This document shows, one piece after another, positions 1-10,368 of a DNA stretch of 64,000 nucleotides (position 1 is its first letter; each line of letters begins with the position of its first letter). Origin of the DNA: Torulaspora globosa (taxonomy: Eukaryota > Ascomycota > Saccharomycetes > Saccharomycetales > Saccharomycetaceae); assembly GCF_014133895.1 (NCBI RefSeq), contig NC_050734.1, forward strand, positions 1 through 64,000. Reading direction: 5' to 3'. Under the pieces are notes generated by a model. That model did not search any database. It saw only the letters and a list, made by a program, of their open reading frames with translations, and was not told the DNA's origin. The position numbers and the translations under genes are program-made.

Positions 1-744
1 ACTTCATCTATCAACCAATCTTCCCACCCCATCTTAAATCAGTCAATCATCCCACCCCATCTTCATCAATCAATCATCATCACAAACACTAATCATCATC
101 AATCAACCAATCAACCAATCATCCCACCACAACGTTCATCTTAATCAACCAATCATCCCATCTTCATCTTCATTTTAAACCTAAACTCAAACAATCATTC
201 ACCACATCCATTCTAATCAAGCAACCCTCCCACTACATCCTTATGACTCTAAAAACTCATCCATCTCCACCTTTCACCGAACAAGCTCCTCGATAAACCA
301 TCTCTCCACCACATCCTTCCTCTCGTTTTACGTATCTAAATAAATAATCACTCTCACAACTTCCACCTCATCCTTACTATCTCTCCTCAAACTAACCCGG
401 ATCCATCTTCATCAATCACTCGTCTCTTTCTTGTATTTTCCGACCTAAGAAATAATCAATCTCATTTCTCTCCTCTTATCGATGAATCTTCATCAGTCAC
501 GCCTGTCCCTGGCATCATCTCACTTCGTATCCCTCTAGGGCTTTCTTCTTCGCTATCACGTGGATGGTTTCCCAAAAAGGAAAAGCAACCTCATGTCGAC
601 AGGCCTTAAATGACAAGCAGAGGAAAAATGTTTGCATAACATTCGTACAGGCTTATCTTGTCATTGCCTCTCCCATATAGAAAAGTAGACTCCCATCCTG
701 CTGAACAGGCGCTACTGGACCCTCATAGACAGTATAGTTTCATA

Positions 745-808
745 TACGGCACTTACCTCAGCAGATTTAGCCCCAAGTATTTGTTACTTGCGCGTCTGCC
801 AGGCCAAA
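745..808 (+). repeat. Dispersed subtelomeric repeat, copy 1
   Basis: This 64-base stretch starts TACGGCACTTACCTCAGC. It matches 1078-1141 with about six mismatches and no gaps by eye. The first 18 bases occur a third time at 1585-1602. Nothing coding is evident. It could be a fragment of a long terminal repeat or of a subtelomeric element. Confidence 0.75.
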
Positions 809-1077
809 GTCAACACTCCGCACCTGAATAACTGGTTGAGAACACTACTTCTGTGACAACCGCCCTTTCCTTGACCCTTTGTTTGGTCCTCCGATTGCTC
901 TATTTGCCTGCCAAATATGTATTTGGTCCCAACCGTGGACCTGAGGCTAACAATGATTCTAAAGTATCAGAAGAGATTAGCCCGAAATGTCACTACCAGA
1001 GCCGGACGAGCAGATAGAGCCAACAAGGCTTGCATGGCGGCTGCAATCCTCTCTTCTCTACTGTTTTGCTCACTATC

Positions 1078-1141
1078 TACGGCACTTACCTCAGCACATT
1101 AGGCCCCAAGCATTTGTTACTTGCGTGTCTGCCAGACCAAA
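1078..1141 (+). repeat. Dispersed subtelomeric repeat, copy 2
   Basis: Second copy of the 64-base repeat at 745-808, in the same orientation, with about six substitutions. Confidence 0.75.
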
Positions 1142-1367
1142 TTTGGCACTCTATATCAAATGAGGCGCACTTGAATTACATGTTTTTCACTTTACGTGAC
1201 TCAGAACTTAGTGCGCTTGTGCCATCTTTTGTTATTCAAATGTCCCATTCGCTCAGCTTAAAATATATTTGCCTGTGACCTAGACTCTCATCCACATACC
1301 ATGTTGTATATACAGACTTGCTCAGGGACGCTAGGAGAATCACATATGTTCCTGTGAGATAGATCCG

Positions 1368-1536
1368 CCCAAAAACCCACAACAATCAAACACCAAAGCC
1401 ACAACAAACAACAAACACACACACCAAAACAACTCCCAAAAAACAAAAACAACCACCAAAAAAACCAAAACCATAAACAAAACAACCAACGCAACAAACA
1501 AAACAAAAAACAAAAATAACCCCCCAAAAATATCCA
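1368..1536. repeat. C/A-only low-complexity tract
   Basis: About 165 bases are almost purely A and C on the plus strand, with only two G and a handful of T. The complementary strand is therefore G/T-rich, which looks telomere-like in composition, but the tract has no regular repeat unit. It lies next to a truncated copy of the dispersed repeat. Confidence 0.7.
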
Positions 1537-1584
1537 CCACATCCTTAAAACTCTAAAAATTAGATCTGTAGTTTTATCACCAGA

Positions 1585-1602
1585 TACGGCACTTACCTCA
1601 GC
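1585..1602 (+). repeat. Dispersed subtelomeric repeat, short third copy
   Basis: Exact 18-base copy of TACGGCACTTACCTCAGC, the start of the repeats at 745 and 1078. Similarity stops immediately afterwards, so this copy is truncated. Confidence 0.65.
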
Positions 1603-2699
1603 TTCTATTATCTGGTGAATCTGATCAACGTGTACCGAGACTTCTCCCTTTTACCATTGGTCCGAGTCTGGCTTCTTCCCACGTGATGGATGACATCCAA
1701 GAAACTCCGGAATTTTCCCCGGAATTATTAACCCCAGGCATTCTTGGTGACGCATGGTCATGCGGAGAAGTTCCCCTAAATTAGCCGCCGACCGGAGTTT
1801 CTCTCCTCGTTGATTACGGTTTCTTATCTCATCTCGGAGATTGGGAGTCGCTGATAACGGTAGTCTTATCTGATCTCGGAGTTTCCGTTTCCGCGGATAT
1901 ATTTGAATATCCGCGGGATAACCTGATGTCCCCTTCTACGGACCTTGGCCCTGTTACCCAGACTTTGGTCTTGGATCGAAAATTTTCTGGCCCTGTTGGA
2001 CGCAGATGGCTGTTAAATGCCAGGCCTCGCATAGAGCATAAGATGTTTCCTCGACCATTGACGCAAACCGCGCTCTATGCTTGACGTTCCATGGCATGCC
2101 TGACTTGCTGAGTTGCCAATGGTAGCTTTTTGTGTTAAATGAAAGTGAAGTAGGATCTTCCCGCAACTCTGTACGCTGTCAGAATGCTGGCACAAGGGCA
2201 TGCCGGGTTCTTCTAGGAAGCAAGGGCGCAGATCAGTTGCAAATAGTAGTCAGAAAGCTTAATTTTTGACTGCCAAACTACAAGTCTTAGGCTTTATGTT
2301 CGCATTGCTGAATGACCAGATGTTGCTATACAGGTGGTTAATAGAAGGGACTCTCGAACTTGCTTACTTCTATCTCCTTAAATACAGAGTGGAAGCATAT
2401 GCTTCAATGCTCCATTCCATTCACAGCGGCTGCACATCAGTCATTAGGCCGCCAGTTCTTCATGGTCTTGTCTTGGTATTCTAGGTGAAGTCGTAGGTGG
2501 CTAGATCATGTCTCTCTAGTCTCCCGGCTGGCTCATTCTTGTTCTGAAGCGACGCCAGATTAATATGGTCCGTTCTCAAGGTACAGTGTTTAGCATGCAG
2601 CATGTTATGGTAATGCCTAATACCCAGCAGTTCTGAACACATTCCAGTGATTTGGAGAAATAACCAACGACAGCAACTAGTTTGTTCTTGGCATTAGCC

Positions 2700-3060
2700 C
2701 CTTCTTATGTGTAACATGCTATGCTGTTCCAGAGGATTGCATCCGCTTTGTCCTGTAACTTGCGCTTGAGAGCAATTCCAAATAAACCTTCTGATAATCC
2801 CCACCTCTGAGCTTCTTTCACAAGCTTAGGGGTGGATAGTCCTGGATAGGCTAAGGTTTGTTCTGTAATGGCTGTATTTTCTGGATTCCGATCTTACAAC
2901 CCAAAAATCAATCTGTTTTGAAACGAATTTGCATTTCTTTCTCTTCACAATCAAATTCTCCTTCCTTAGCCTTTCTAATACCGTGTCCAGATGAGTCCAA
3001 TGTCCTTCTATTGTTTCAGAAAAGACTAAAATGGCCTTTATCAAACAGTATCTTTTTTGA
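2700..3060 (-). pseudogene. Relic of Ty3/gypsy retrotransposon pol (reverse transcriptase)
   Basis: The minus strand encodes a clear piece of a Ty3-type reverse transcriptase. The frame ending at 2826 has the words VFSETIEGHW, HLDTVLERL and KENLIVKRKKCKF, which match the conserved block after the catalytic YVDD box. Similarity continues in other frames as FLGCKIGIQKI near 2895-2860 and RRFIWNCS near 2780, so at least two frameshifts and one stop break the gene. The catalytic DD motif itself is not preserved. Gag-like basic text may continue towards 3560 but is not certain. No flanking LTRs were recognised. It is dead. Confidence 0.8.
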
Positions 3061-3658
3061 TTATTATGGTTTTCTCAGGCCGGTTCTGCTTTCTGCAGTC
3101 GCCTTTGGAAGGGACCTTTGGAACAGGTCTCCCTTGCCTCCTAAATCTCTTTTCTCTATGCGCCTTCTCCAGTTCGCAGATCGTATTGCTGTCGACCTTA
3201 ATGGTTCGCCTTGATTGGTGCTAAACTCTCGGACCTATGTTGGTCAGCCTCATCTATGGCATCTGCGTAGACGTACAGCTTTCAAAGCTCACTTTGATAG
3301 GGCAAACGCTACCAGATGTTGTAATGCAGCTGGGTATACCCAGGTTAGACAAAGAGGATCTTAAAGTAACCTCAAAACAGACGCTTTTGTACCATGCGGC
3401 TCATCCATCAGCTCGGCAATGCCTTTAGCTTGCTAATGACTGGATTGTGTGTTATGGCTACTAGTTAGGCTGTAGCTTATGCCTTATGGTCTCGTCTTTC
3501 CTCCCCCAATGACTTGTTTGCTCAACTTAACATGTATTTGTCTGTTTCCTTGAAGAAGCCCAACGTTGAGAAAGTTTGAACGAAATTTGAAAATAAACTG
3601 CCGTAAGAACCGTTACCCGGACTCGGGACTTTCTGCACTGTTGGACCTGTTACAACGA

Positions 3659-6600
3659 CTACTTCTGACTACACAGGTAGTCTGGCCCTGTGACAAGAGA
3701 GGGATCCGGCCGGCCGGAGCAGATGCCACAGACTTCGCTCTCGCCTCCCTGATAGATCGCTGCTACCCATTGCAGCTTCATCCAATGTGGGATCAAACGA
3801 ACATCTCCAACCTGCTCCACAAGATACGCAATCCACGACCTCAGTTCCGCCTTGTAAAGCATCCCAAGCACCATTGAGAGGTACATGTCCCATGATGGTA
3901 GGCCTACCGAGCCGTCAAATTTGTAAAACAAGTGCTTTCGCAACCTTTGGTGCGTCTCCATGTTTCTTCGATGGGTGCTCACGTACTGCCGTTTAACGTA
4001 CTGCGGTCCGTGGAACCGCGCACTAGTTTTCTGCCACATGCGCTCAAATGTCCCTTGTTCATCCACTATCTCCACAAAGCTCCGGCCCCTCATACTCGTT
4101 TCTCTGTCCCAGATCTCATCGCACCTCTTCCTTTCCCCGCTCCAGAAGTACTCGAGCACATTCAGGCGCTGCTCCTTCAGTGTACGCCATGAGTCGCAGT
4201 GGCTGCGCTAGACATCTGCCGCTGAACCCCTAAACAGCCTACAGCTTCCGACGCCTCTTATTGACTGCAGCGTAACGATCTGGGAGACTCCTGTTGTCAG
4301 CTCGTAGAACCACAGGTACTTCCGCTTCACCGCCGTCTGCAGCTGTTCCCGTTCCTTGACAAAAGCGTGCAAGTATCCAACAGGGTCCGTTCGAAACGGT
4401 TCCATTTCCTCCAAGTGCTTGTCATACCTTTCGTCATCCAGTAGCATCCGCCGCAGCGCCAGCGCCTCGCATGCTATCCGCCGGTACGACTTGTGTTGTC
4501 CACCAGCACTGACGCATAGATTGTAATCCTTAAGACAATCTTTGCATCCCTCCTTCCTGGTGAAGGTATCCGATGGACAAAAGTGAATGTCGACTCCTTG
4601 GAGAAAGAGGCCTGCCGCCATATCCGTCGGCAGACTTACGTACAGCAAAATGTCGGTGTATTCATGTGGCTCATGGAAATCTCTTTTAATTCTTTTCCTT
4701 TCAAGAGCAAGAGATGGGGGCACTTTTGCCGCCCGTTTCCTGGCAGCGAGCTCTTGGTCTCTTTCCAGCTTTTCCATCGCTCTCCTGTGACTTGTAACAA
4801 GTCTTTGAGAGTCAGCCAGGAGCAATTCTGCGTGCGTAGCGGGTGCTCCCCGCGCATCGAGACCGTAGAATGCGACCATCTGTTCGTCCACACGTCCTTC
4901 TTCAAGTAGCGGGACTGCTGGATGATCAGACTTCTCCTCCCCCGACTCACCTCTCGTCCGAAAGGAATTCCTCAGCTCGCTTGATTATCTGTTCCGTCGT
5001 AATTTTGCCATGGGCCCACACTACGCGGAACTCACGCTCCCACTCGTCTGCCAGCTCCACCGCCTTCTGCCTGGCGTCGACTACAAAGATTGCCTTGGCA
5101 TTCGGTTCGCAGGCGAATAGAGCCTTGAGCAACCTGAACATTTCCCGGCAGGGATCCGCCACGGTTCTGACTTCCTTATACACATGCCCCAAAGGAACTT
5201 CCGTGACGAGGTCGTACATCCTTGTCGGCTGACTTTTCATGACGCTGCTTGCTCGCAGATTTCTTACGACGCCGTTGTTTGCCGGCAGTCCGGCCTTTCC
5301 AGGCCTCTGAATCCAACCTTCCGGAGCGCAACGTCCGCTATTCTTGTAGGAGCGGTCCCACTAAGGAATACTACCTTTCTGAAAACGTCCATTCGAACTC
5401 TACTAATCAGATCAAGCTCAGCGCTTCTGTACGTCTCTGTCTCGAGGTTGTGGAACTCATCGATCTCAAGGTAGCATAACTTGACGTTTTTGCTGTTGGC
5501 GCTCTGCCATCCCACAATCCTCGCTGCAAGGTCATTCGCCAGATCATCATAGACTCCCACATAGACATCGATGAACCCGTCGTATCCCACGTCAATAATT
5601 GCTTCACCTGAGCAACGTTCAATAGATTACCGGCACTCAGTCTCTGCAGAGTGCCCTCCAGAAGCACCAAGTATGGCACAAACACAAAAGACACATGCTT
5701 ACAGCTCTTCTTCGATGCCAAAGCAACAAGAGGAAGACGAAAGACCTCTGTCTTACCGAAACCTGTAGGCGCATGCACGACAATGGACGCCCGTTCGCTC
5801 AAATAAACCTCGTTGCACAAGTTCGCCTGTGAACAGTTCCTGAATTCGAACTTCGGTCCAAACAGTTTTCGCCAGCAACCGGCAGATCATCAAACGACTT
5901 CGGTTCCACCGGATGCTCGTAAGACAGAACCGGCATCTCAGCGGCTGGCGCCGCGACTTCCTCCTGAGCAGGAGCACAATTTTCCAGCTGCAACCACGCA
6001 ATCCATCTCCGTGAAGCCTCTTCCTGCAGCTGGATCGCCTTTGATCCAGCAACAGATGATAACGAAAAGTTGTCGACAGCGTACGTGGAATACGCTGTCC
6101 TGACGCTATGGTTGGCCATGACTTCGTGGGTTAAAGACTGCCATGTGTGCTGCACCTCCCCGGCCGATTTATCAACGTACTCCCTGATCAAGGCAATCAA
6201 TCCCTGGCGCAATTCCTGAAACGTCACGCTCTCTCTTTCTCCCTTGGGAAACCGCGTTAGGTACTTGCTGAACGTGTAGTAGTTGATCAGATCGCCGCTG
6301 TTGCTATCTAGAAAGATGTACGTCAGCAGTGCTATGCGAGTGCGCTCGGCCGACATGTGTTCCATCAGCTTTGCGCTCTGAGGATCCATAGTGTCACAGA
6401 TAGTCCTGGAACTGCCACGGAGTACATTGATCTGCATCTGCCCTAGGACCACGATAAAGTAGAACAGATGATCAGAAGTCACGCCGTCCATGGTCTCGAG
6501 AATGAAGTCCAATACAACTGTAGACGGCCAGATTGTGTTCGAAAGAGATGTTTCTATGTAGCCCGTGACCAACGTAGTCTCTCTCCGGTATTCGAAAGAT
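3659..6600 (-). pseudogene. Degenerate subtelomeric Y'-type helicase
   Basis: On the minus strand several frames line up in order with the Y' (YRF1-type) helicase of yeast subtelomeres. An N-terminal part (6572-5799) includes LFYFIVVLGQMQI and NHSVRTAYSTYAVD. The P-loop APTGFGKTEVF lies at about 5780. A block with the DEFH box (IDEFHNLE) and motif III (FLSGTAP) lies at 5590-5264, and TEVPLGHVYKEV with FRVVWAHGKI at 5240-4947. Two C-terminal blocks (4891-4208 and 4159-3659) contain CPSDTFTRKEGCKDCLKDYN and PQYVKRQY. Frame breaks lie near 5810, 5600, 5255, 4920 and 4180. Between 4950 and 4890 about 60-75 codons expected from the family, covering helicase motifs V and VI, are missing. The serine/threonine-rich repeat of S. 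cerevisiae Y' is also absent. It is clearly a relic, and it places the window close to a chromosome end. Confidence 0.88.
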
Positions 6601-7763
6601 CTTTAAAGTTTACATTTGGCCTCATGTCCTCGGCACGCCCAGCAATCCTGAAACTCTTTATCCTCTTAGGTTCCCCTCAGTTCACCTTTCTACGTTTAAT
6701 CCATTCCAATTAGTGACTAGCGAATATCTTCGTAATTGCTTACTGCACCGCGCTTTCCAGAGATATGCAGTTTATAGAAGAGATGTCTGCTACCTTCCAG
6801 TCATGCAAACACGCATAGAAGAGTTAGAGGACAAGGTTAAAAGTCTACTCATTGATATGTTTTCCTCATTGATCTGCTCAAAAGCTGCCGGATCATAGGG
6901 TAAGGAAACCACTGTAGTAGTTGGCCTCCGTAGACAACATGCACAGCTTTGTACCTGATATGCGACGCGGAGAGTCGAGGTTAGCGCGGCTAGCAAAGTG
7001 ATTTAACAACATGTTTCCGCTGTTGAGAAGGAAGAGCCGAGCCTTTCTAACTCTATAGAGTTTGGTTTATAGTAACCACATTATCAAAATAGCGAACGCC
7101 TAATTATGACTGGGATCTTGAAAACGCACATTGCTTTATTTACTTCTCTTTTTCAGTTGGGCTGCGGTCACTCGTTTAGTCTGACGCTTTTCAGATCGAA
7201 AGAAACCACCTGAAGGCATCTGTGTAGATACACGGCACTATTTCTCCTTCAAATATAACTGCCTGAAGCTAGTACTTCTTAACAGCTACTTCCGCCTAAA
7301 GAAAAATGAAAAGAATCAGAATTCAGCCAGTTCAAACGGGAATCCATTAACGAATGAGACTTCACCTCAGGAAGCATCCAGCTTCGGTACCAGACATCAT
7401 GTCGAGGTAACTCTAAGGCCACGGTTATTGGAAAAAATGAGATGAAATTACCTCCGACGCAGCTAGGAGCGAACACTTTGAATCGGCTTCCTTGGCAGCT
7501 GGTTATTGCATTTCTCGTCATGCAAGAATATGGCTAGCATATGCCTACAAGGTGAAACAAAGAGATTTCCTGGTTGCTGGGGTTACGTGGCACTTCAATG
7601 CAACGTGGCGTTTTTTTTTTTTAAAACCTGCGCGATCTGGCTAGTGAGTTTTCTGTGCTGCAAATAGAATCGTGGGAAGTATATAAAAGCTTGGCAATAT
7701 TGTTCTTCGAACTAATGCCAAGATTGAATTTACTATCTCATCCATTTTATGTAACGAAGAAGT
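6601..7763. other. Intergenic stretch without recognised gene
   Basis: About 1.2 kb between the Y' relic and the secreted-protein gene. Only short open frames are present, most without ATG starts. A run of 12 T lies at about 7611-7622, and a TATA-like tatataaaag lies near 7680, about 85 bases before the next gene, probably serving it. Confidence 0.5.
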
Positions 7764-8228
7764 ATGTTTTCTGCCGGCGTTTTAAGTCTTTTGTTTTTGG
7801 TGGTAGCTGAATTATCACTATCCGTGTCTGGCCAAGGAGTCACTTATGGTGATGTGCTGCACAACATCTTAACGGGTAACATTACAAACTATGAGGACTC
7901 TTTTGGAGTGATTGAGTATTATTCCGAGCAACCGTTCAGCGCAACCGCAAATATCTCAATAGCGTCTATCGATAATGCGGAAGTTCTGAATGGCACCATT
8001 CAGCTGTATGAATGGGCAACATTTGGGCAAAAATGGGGAGATGCTGTGTTTTTGAATCTCTTTATGAAGTACAATGGACAGGCCAACAACTATTTGGAGT
8101 CCGATGATCTGAAACGTGATTTGATTAAACTTGCTGACGGAAACGATACTTTGTTCAGAATCTGGGCCGAGTCTTCTAGTGATGAGGACCTATCTAACTT
8201 ATACCAATCTTTACACAAGGGCGAGTGA
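7764..8228 (+). CDS. Small secreted protein of unknown function, with in-frame TGA
   Basis: The 154-residue ORF starts at an ATG 85 bases after a TATA-like element. Residues 1-24 form a typical secretion signal (hydrophobic run FSAGVLSLLFLVVAELSLSVSG). The mature part is acidic, has several N-glycosylation sequons (NIT, NIS, NGT, NDT) and no cysteine. The stop TGA lies at 8226-8228, and the same frame then stays open for 45 more codons to a TGA at 8364-8366. That extension contains a cysteine and the word TSAICSKGALLFTVSHTTG. The gene may therefore be a nonsense-broken longer protein of about 200 residues, or be read through. I do not recognise the family. Its subtelomeric position and secretion signal suggest a cell-surface or extracellular accessory role, but this is inference. 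Confidence 0.6.
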   Translation: MFSAGVLSLLFLVVAELSLSVSGQGVTYGDVLHNILTGNITNYEDSFGVIEYYSEQPFSATANISIASIDNAEVLNGTIQLYEWATFGQKWGDAVFLNLFMKYNGQANNYLESDDLKRDLIKLADGNDTLFRIWAESSSDEDLSNLYQSLHKGE

Positions 8229-8679
8229 GATATGAGCAGAGGTACAAGCGCTATATGCTCGAAGGGAGCTCTTCTCTTCACCGTGTCACATACGACTGGA
8301 TTAAGAGGCTCAATGAAAGGCCGAATCTCATCTCCCAAGTTTTCAAAAAGGGCAATCGTCTTCTGAAACATCATGAAAAGCTTGTTGTCAAACGTCGGCC
8401 AGCTTTTAAACTCTGTGAACGTTTTCTCGTACTTGATTTAAGTGAAAAGTCTAATTTCAACACCGTCTTGCATTAAACCTAGCATGAGATATCTTCGGCT
8501 TGTTTAGAACTTTTCGAGCACAAGGACACTTAACAACACTCAGAGCCAGAAAGAAAACGTAAGTTTGATTCCACTCTTTGCGAGTCCCACTCAAAGCATG
8601 ACAGCGAACACTCTGTCAGACTTTCCCTTCTGTTTTCCATAGCAGTGAATATCAGTAATTGTACTGTGCATGGCTGAGC

Positions 8680-10368
8680 TTATTCAGAACTGTAGCTAGA
8701 TAGGTCTATAACTCTTGTAGCCACCTTTTCTGTAAAGTATCTGTCGTGGGTCGTAGCGATGATAATGCCCGGAAAAGTCAACAAAGCATCTTCGATGACT
8801 TCCAAACTTGGGAAATCAATATGGTTTGTAGGCTCGTCCAAAACAAGGATAGAGCACTTCCTCATGATTATTTGGCAAAGCTGGGCTTTACGGCGGCATC
8901 CTACACTCAGTTCTTTCAGTGGGCTCTTCAAGTCATGCCACTTATAAATTCCAAAGTCGCGCAAGTTACGAATGGCCGTCTGCTTTGATGCATTAATGGA
9001 ATTATCTTCCTCCAGCAATTTCAGCGGTGACTTGTCCAACGGAAGGTTCTCTTGCTCCTGGTCCAAGTATCCGACAACGGCGTTTCCACTAATGGAAACT
9101 GTCCCGTGGTCTGGTTCGGTAAGACCCAGAAGAATCTGATTCAGCGTGGTTTTACCACAACCGTTGGGTCCTTGGATAACAAGTCTCTCACCCTTGATCA
9201 GCGTAAACGACAAGTTGCTGAATAAGAGCTTCTCATAGGACTTTGATATGCCTTCCACGGTTATCCCCAAAAGAAAACTGAACGCTGGGAGCTCATCAAA
9301 GTCAAAGGATAGTTGCAACCTTTCGGGGATAACTTCCACTAAACTCTCATTAAGATATTCAGCTTTTTCGGTGAGTAGGTTAACAAGACCAGTAGTCCCC
9401 TTCTGAGCCCTTTGCTCCCTATTGTCGTAGCTCAATTTATCTCTGTCGGAGCCTGACCTGATGATTCGCGCCCTAACTTTAGATTGTGCCTGCTGAACCT
9501 TCGATTTCAGTTTCTTGAGCTCCTTATCCTGGAAACGCCTTTGCTCAATCAATCTCCGGCGCTTTTTATCTTCCTCCTCCAAGTAATTTTTATATCCACC
9601 TCTAAAATGCGCAAACCTCTTAGAGTGAGGAGACAGCTCCGAAATCATGCTTGACACTGAGTTGATTAGACTACGATCGTGAGTAACAATGATAACGCCG
9701 CCCGTATATCTCTTCAAAAAGGACTCCAACCATTCGATCCCCTTCTTGTCCAAGTGATTTGTTGGTTCATCCAATAGAATAAAGTCGGGCTCCAAGATGC
9801 TGAGTGCGCAGAGAAGACTTTTAGTTTTTTCACCGCCACTGAGAGATTTGAAAGGACGTTTCAATATCTCATCTCCCAGTCCAATGAGAGACGACTGCTT
9901 GAATATCTCGTGGCCCCCGAGAGAGCTTAGCTCTTGGAGCCATTCGTGTGAGAAGGGTTCTAAGCCTGACTCCAGGAAGTGGTCGACCTCATAATCACAT
10001 AATGATCTGAGAACCAAGTTAATTGCCAAATCATCGCCGTCTACTTCCTCAAAATGCTGAGGCAAAAAACCAAGTCTACCCTCGATTTCAATAGACCCTG
10101 AGTATGGGTATTCCTCGAAGCCCGAAAGGAGTTTGAGAAACGTTGTCTTCCCGCTCCCATTCTCTCCGACTATTGTCACCTTATCGCCGCATGATAACGT
10201 AAAGTTAAGGTCGGTAAATAAAGTCTTTCCATCAAAAGAAAGGTCCAAATTTTCAACAACAATTTCGGGTGCTTTACCAGCAACTAGTTCACGGTAATAG
10301 ATTCCATTTTTGTAAAGTTCCTTTACTTGTTCCTTAGTGTTGTCAACCTGGTTCTGCTCTATTGGCAT
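8680..10368 (-). CDS. ABC-F family ATPase of bacterial type
   Basis: This 562-residue protein has two ATP-binding cassettes and no membrane segments. Cassette 1 has Walker A GENGSGKT (68-75), signature LSGGE (176-180) and Walker B LLDEPTNHLD (198-207) with H230. A basic linker of about 100 residues (262-365), rich in K, R, E and Q, follows. Cassette 2 has GPNGCGKT (400-407), signature LSVGC (487-491, where Q is usual at the last position) and LVLDEPTNHID (508-518) with H541. ABC-F proteins act on ribosomes, either in translation or in protecting them from antibiotics. The length, the lack of N- or C-terminal extensions and the text resemble bacterial ABC-F proteins more than the yeast members GCN20, ARB1, NEW1 or eEF3. 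An open frame reaches a TTG at 10386, but the first ATG is at 10368. No mitochondrial presequence is obvious. It is isolated in gene-poor DNA, as expected of an acquired gene. Function as an intact ATPase is likely; the substrate is unknown. Confidence 0.85.
   Translation of the reverse strand: MPIEQNQVDNTKEQVKELYKNGIYYRELVAGKAPEIVVENLDLSFDGKTLFTDLNFTLSCGDKVTIVGENGSGKTTFLKLLSGFEEYPYSGSIEIEGRLGFLPQHFEEVDGDDLAINLVLRSLCDYEVDHFLESGLEPFSHEWLQELSSLGGHEIFKQSSLIGLGDEILKRPFKSLSGGEKTKSLLCALSILEPDFILLDEPTNHLDKKGIEWLESFLKRYTGGVIIVTHDRSLINSVSSMISELSPHSKRFAHFRGGYKNYLEEEDKKRRRLIEQRRFQDKELKKLKSKVQQAQSKVRARIIRSGSDRDKLSYDNREQRAQKGTTGLVNLLTEKAEYLNESLVEVIPERLQLSFDFDELPAFSFLLGITVEGISKSYEKLLFSNLSFTLIKGERLVIQGPNGCGKTTLNQILLGLTEPDHGTVSISGNAVVGYLDQEQENLPLDKSPLKLLEEDNSINASKQTAIRNLRDFGIYKWHDLKSPLKELSVGCRRKAQLCQIIMRKCSILVLDEPTNHIDFPSLEVIEDALLTFPGIIIATTHDRYFTEKVATRVIDLSSYSSE

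Larger units (their letters stand above)
1..2700. other. Gene-free decayed subtelomeric DNA
   Basis: No convincing gene is seen. The first 500 bases are rich in short degenerate C/A/T words such as atcatcccaccccatcttcatc and caaccaatc. The word CCACCACATCCTT and close variants recur near 232, 305, 365 and 1530, and the stretch around 230-255 resembles that around 1530-1555. No telomeric TG(1-3) tract or its complement is visible, so the chromosome end itself is not in the window. Short open frames here are not supported. Confidence 0.6.

Noticed and set aside
1..500. Telomere repeat at the left edge
   Set aside because: The C/A/T-rich words are irregular and no TG(1-3)-type or other regular telomere unit is visible.
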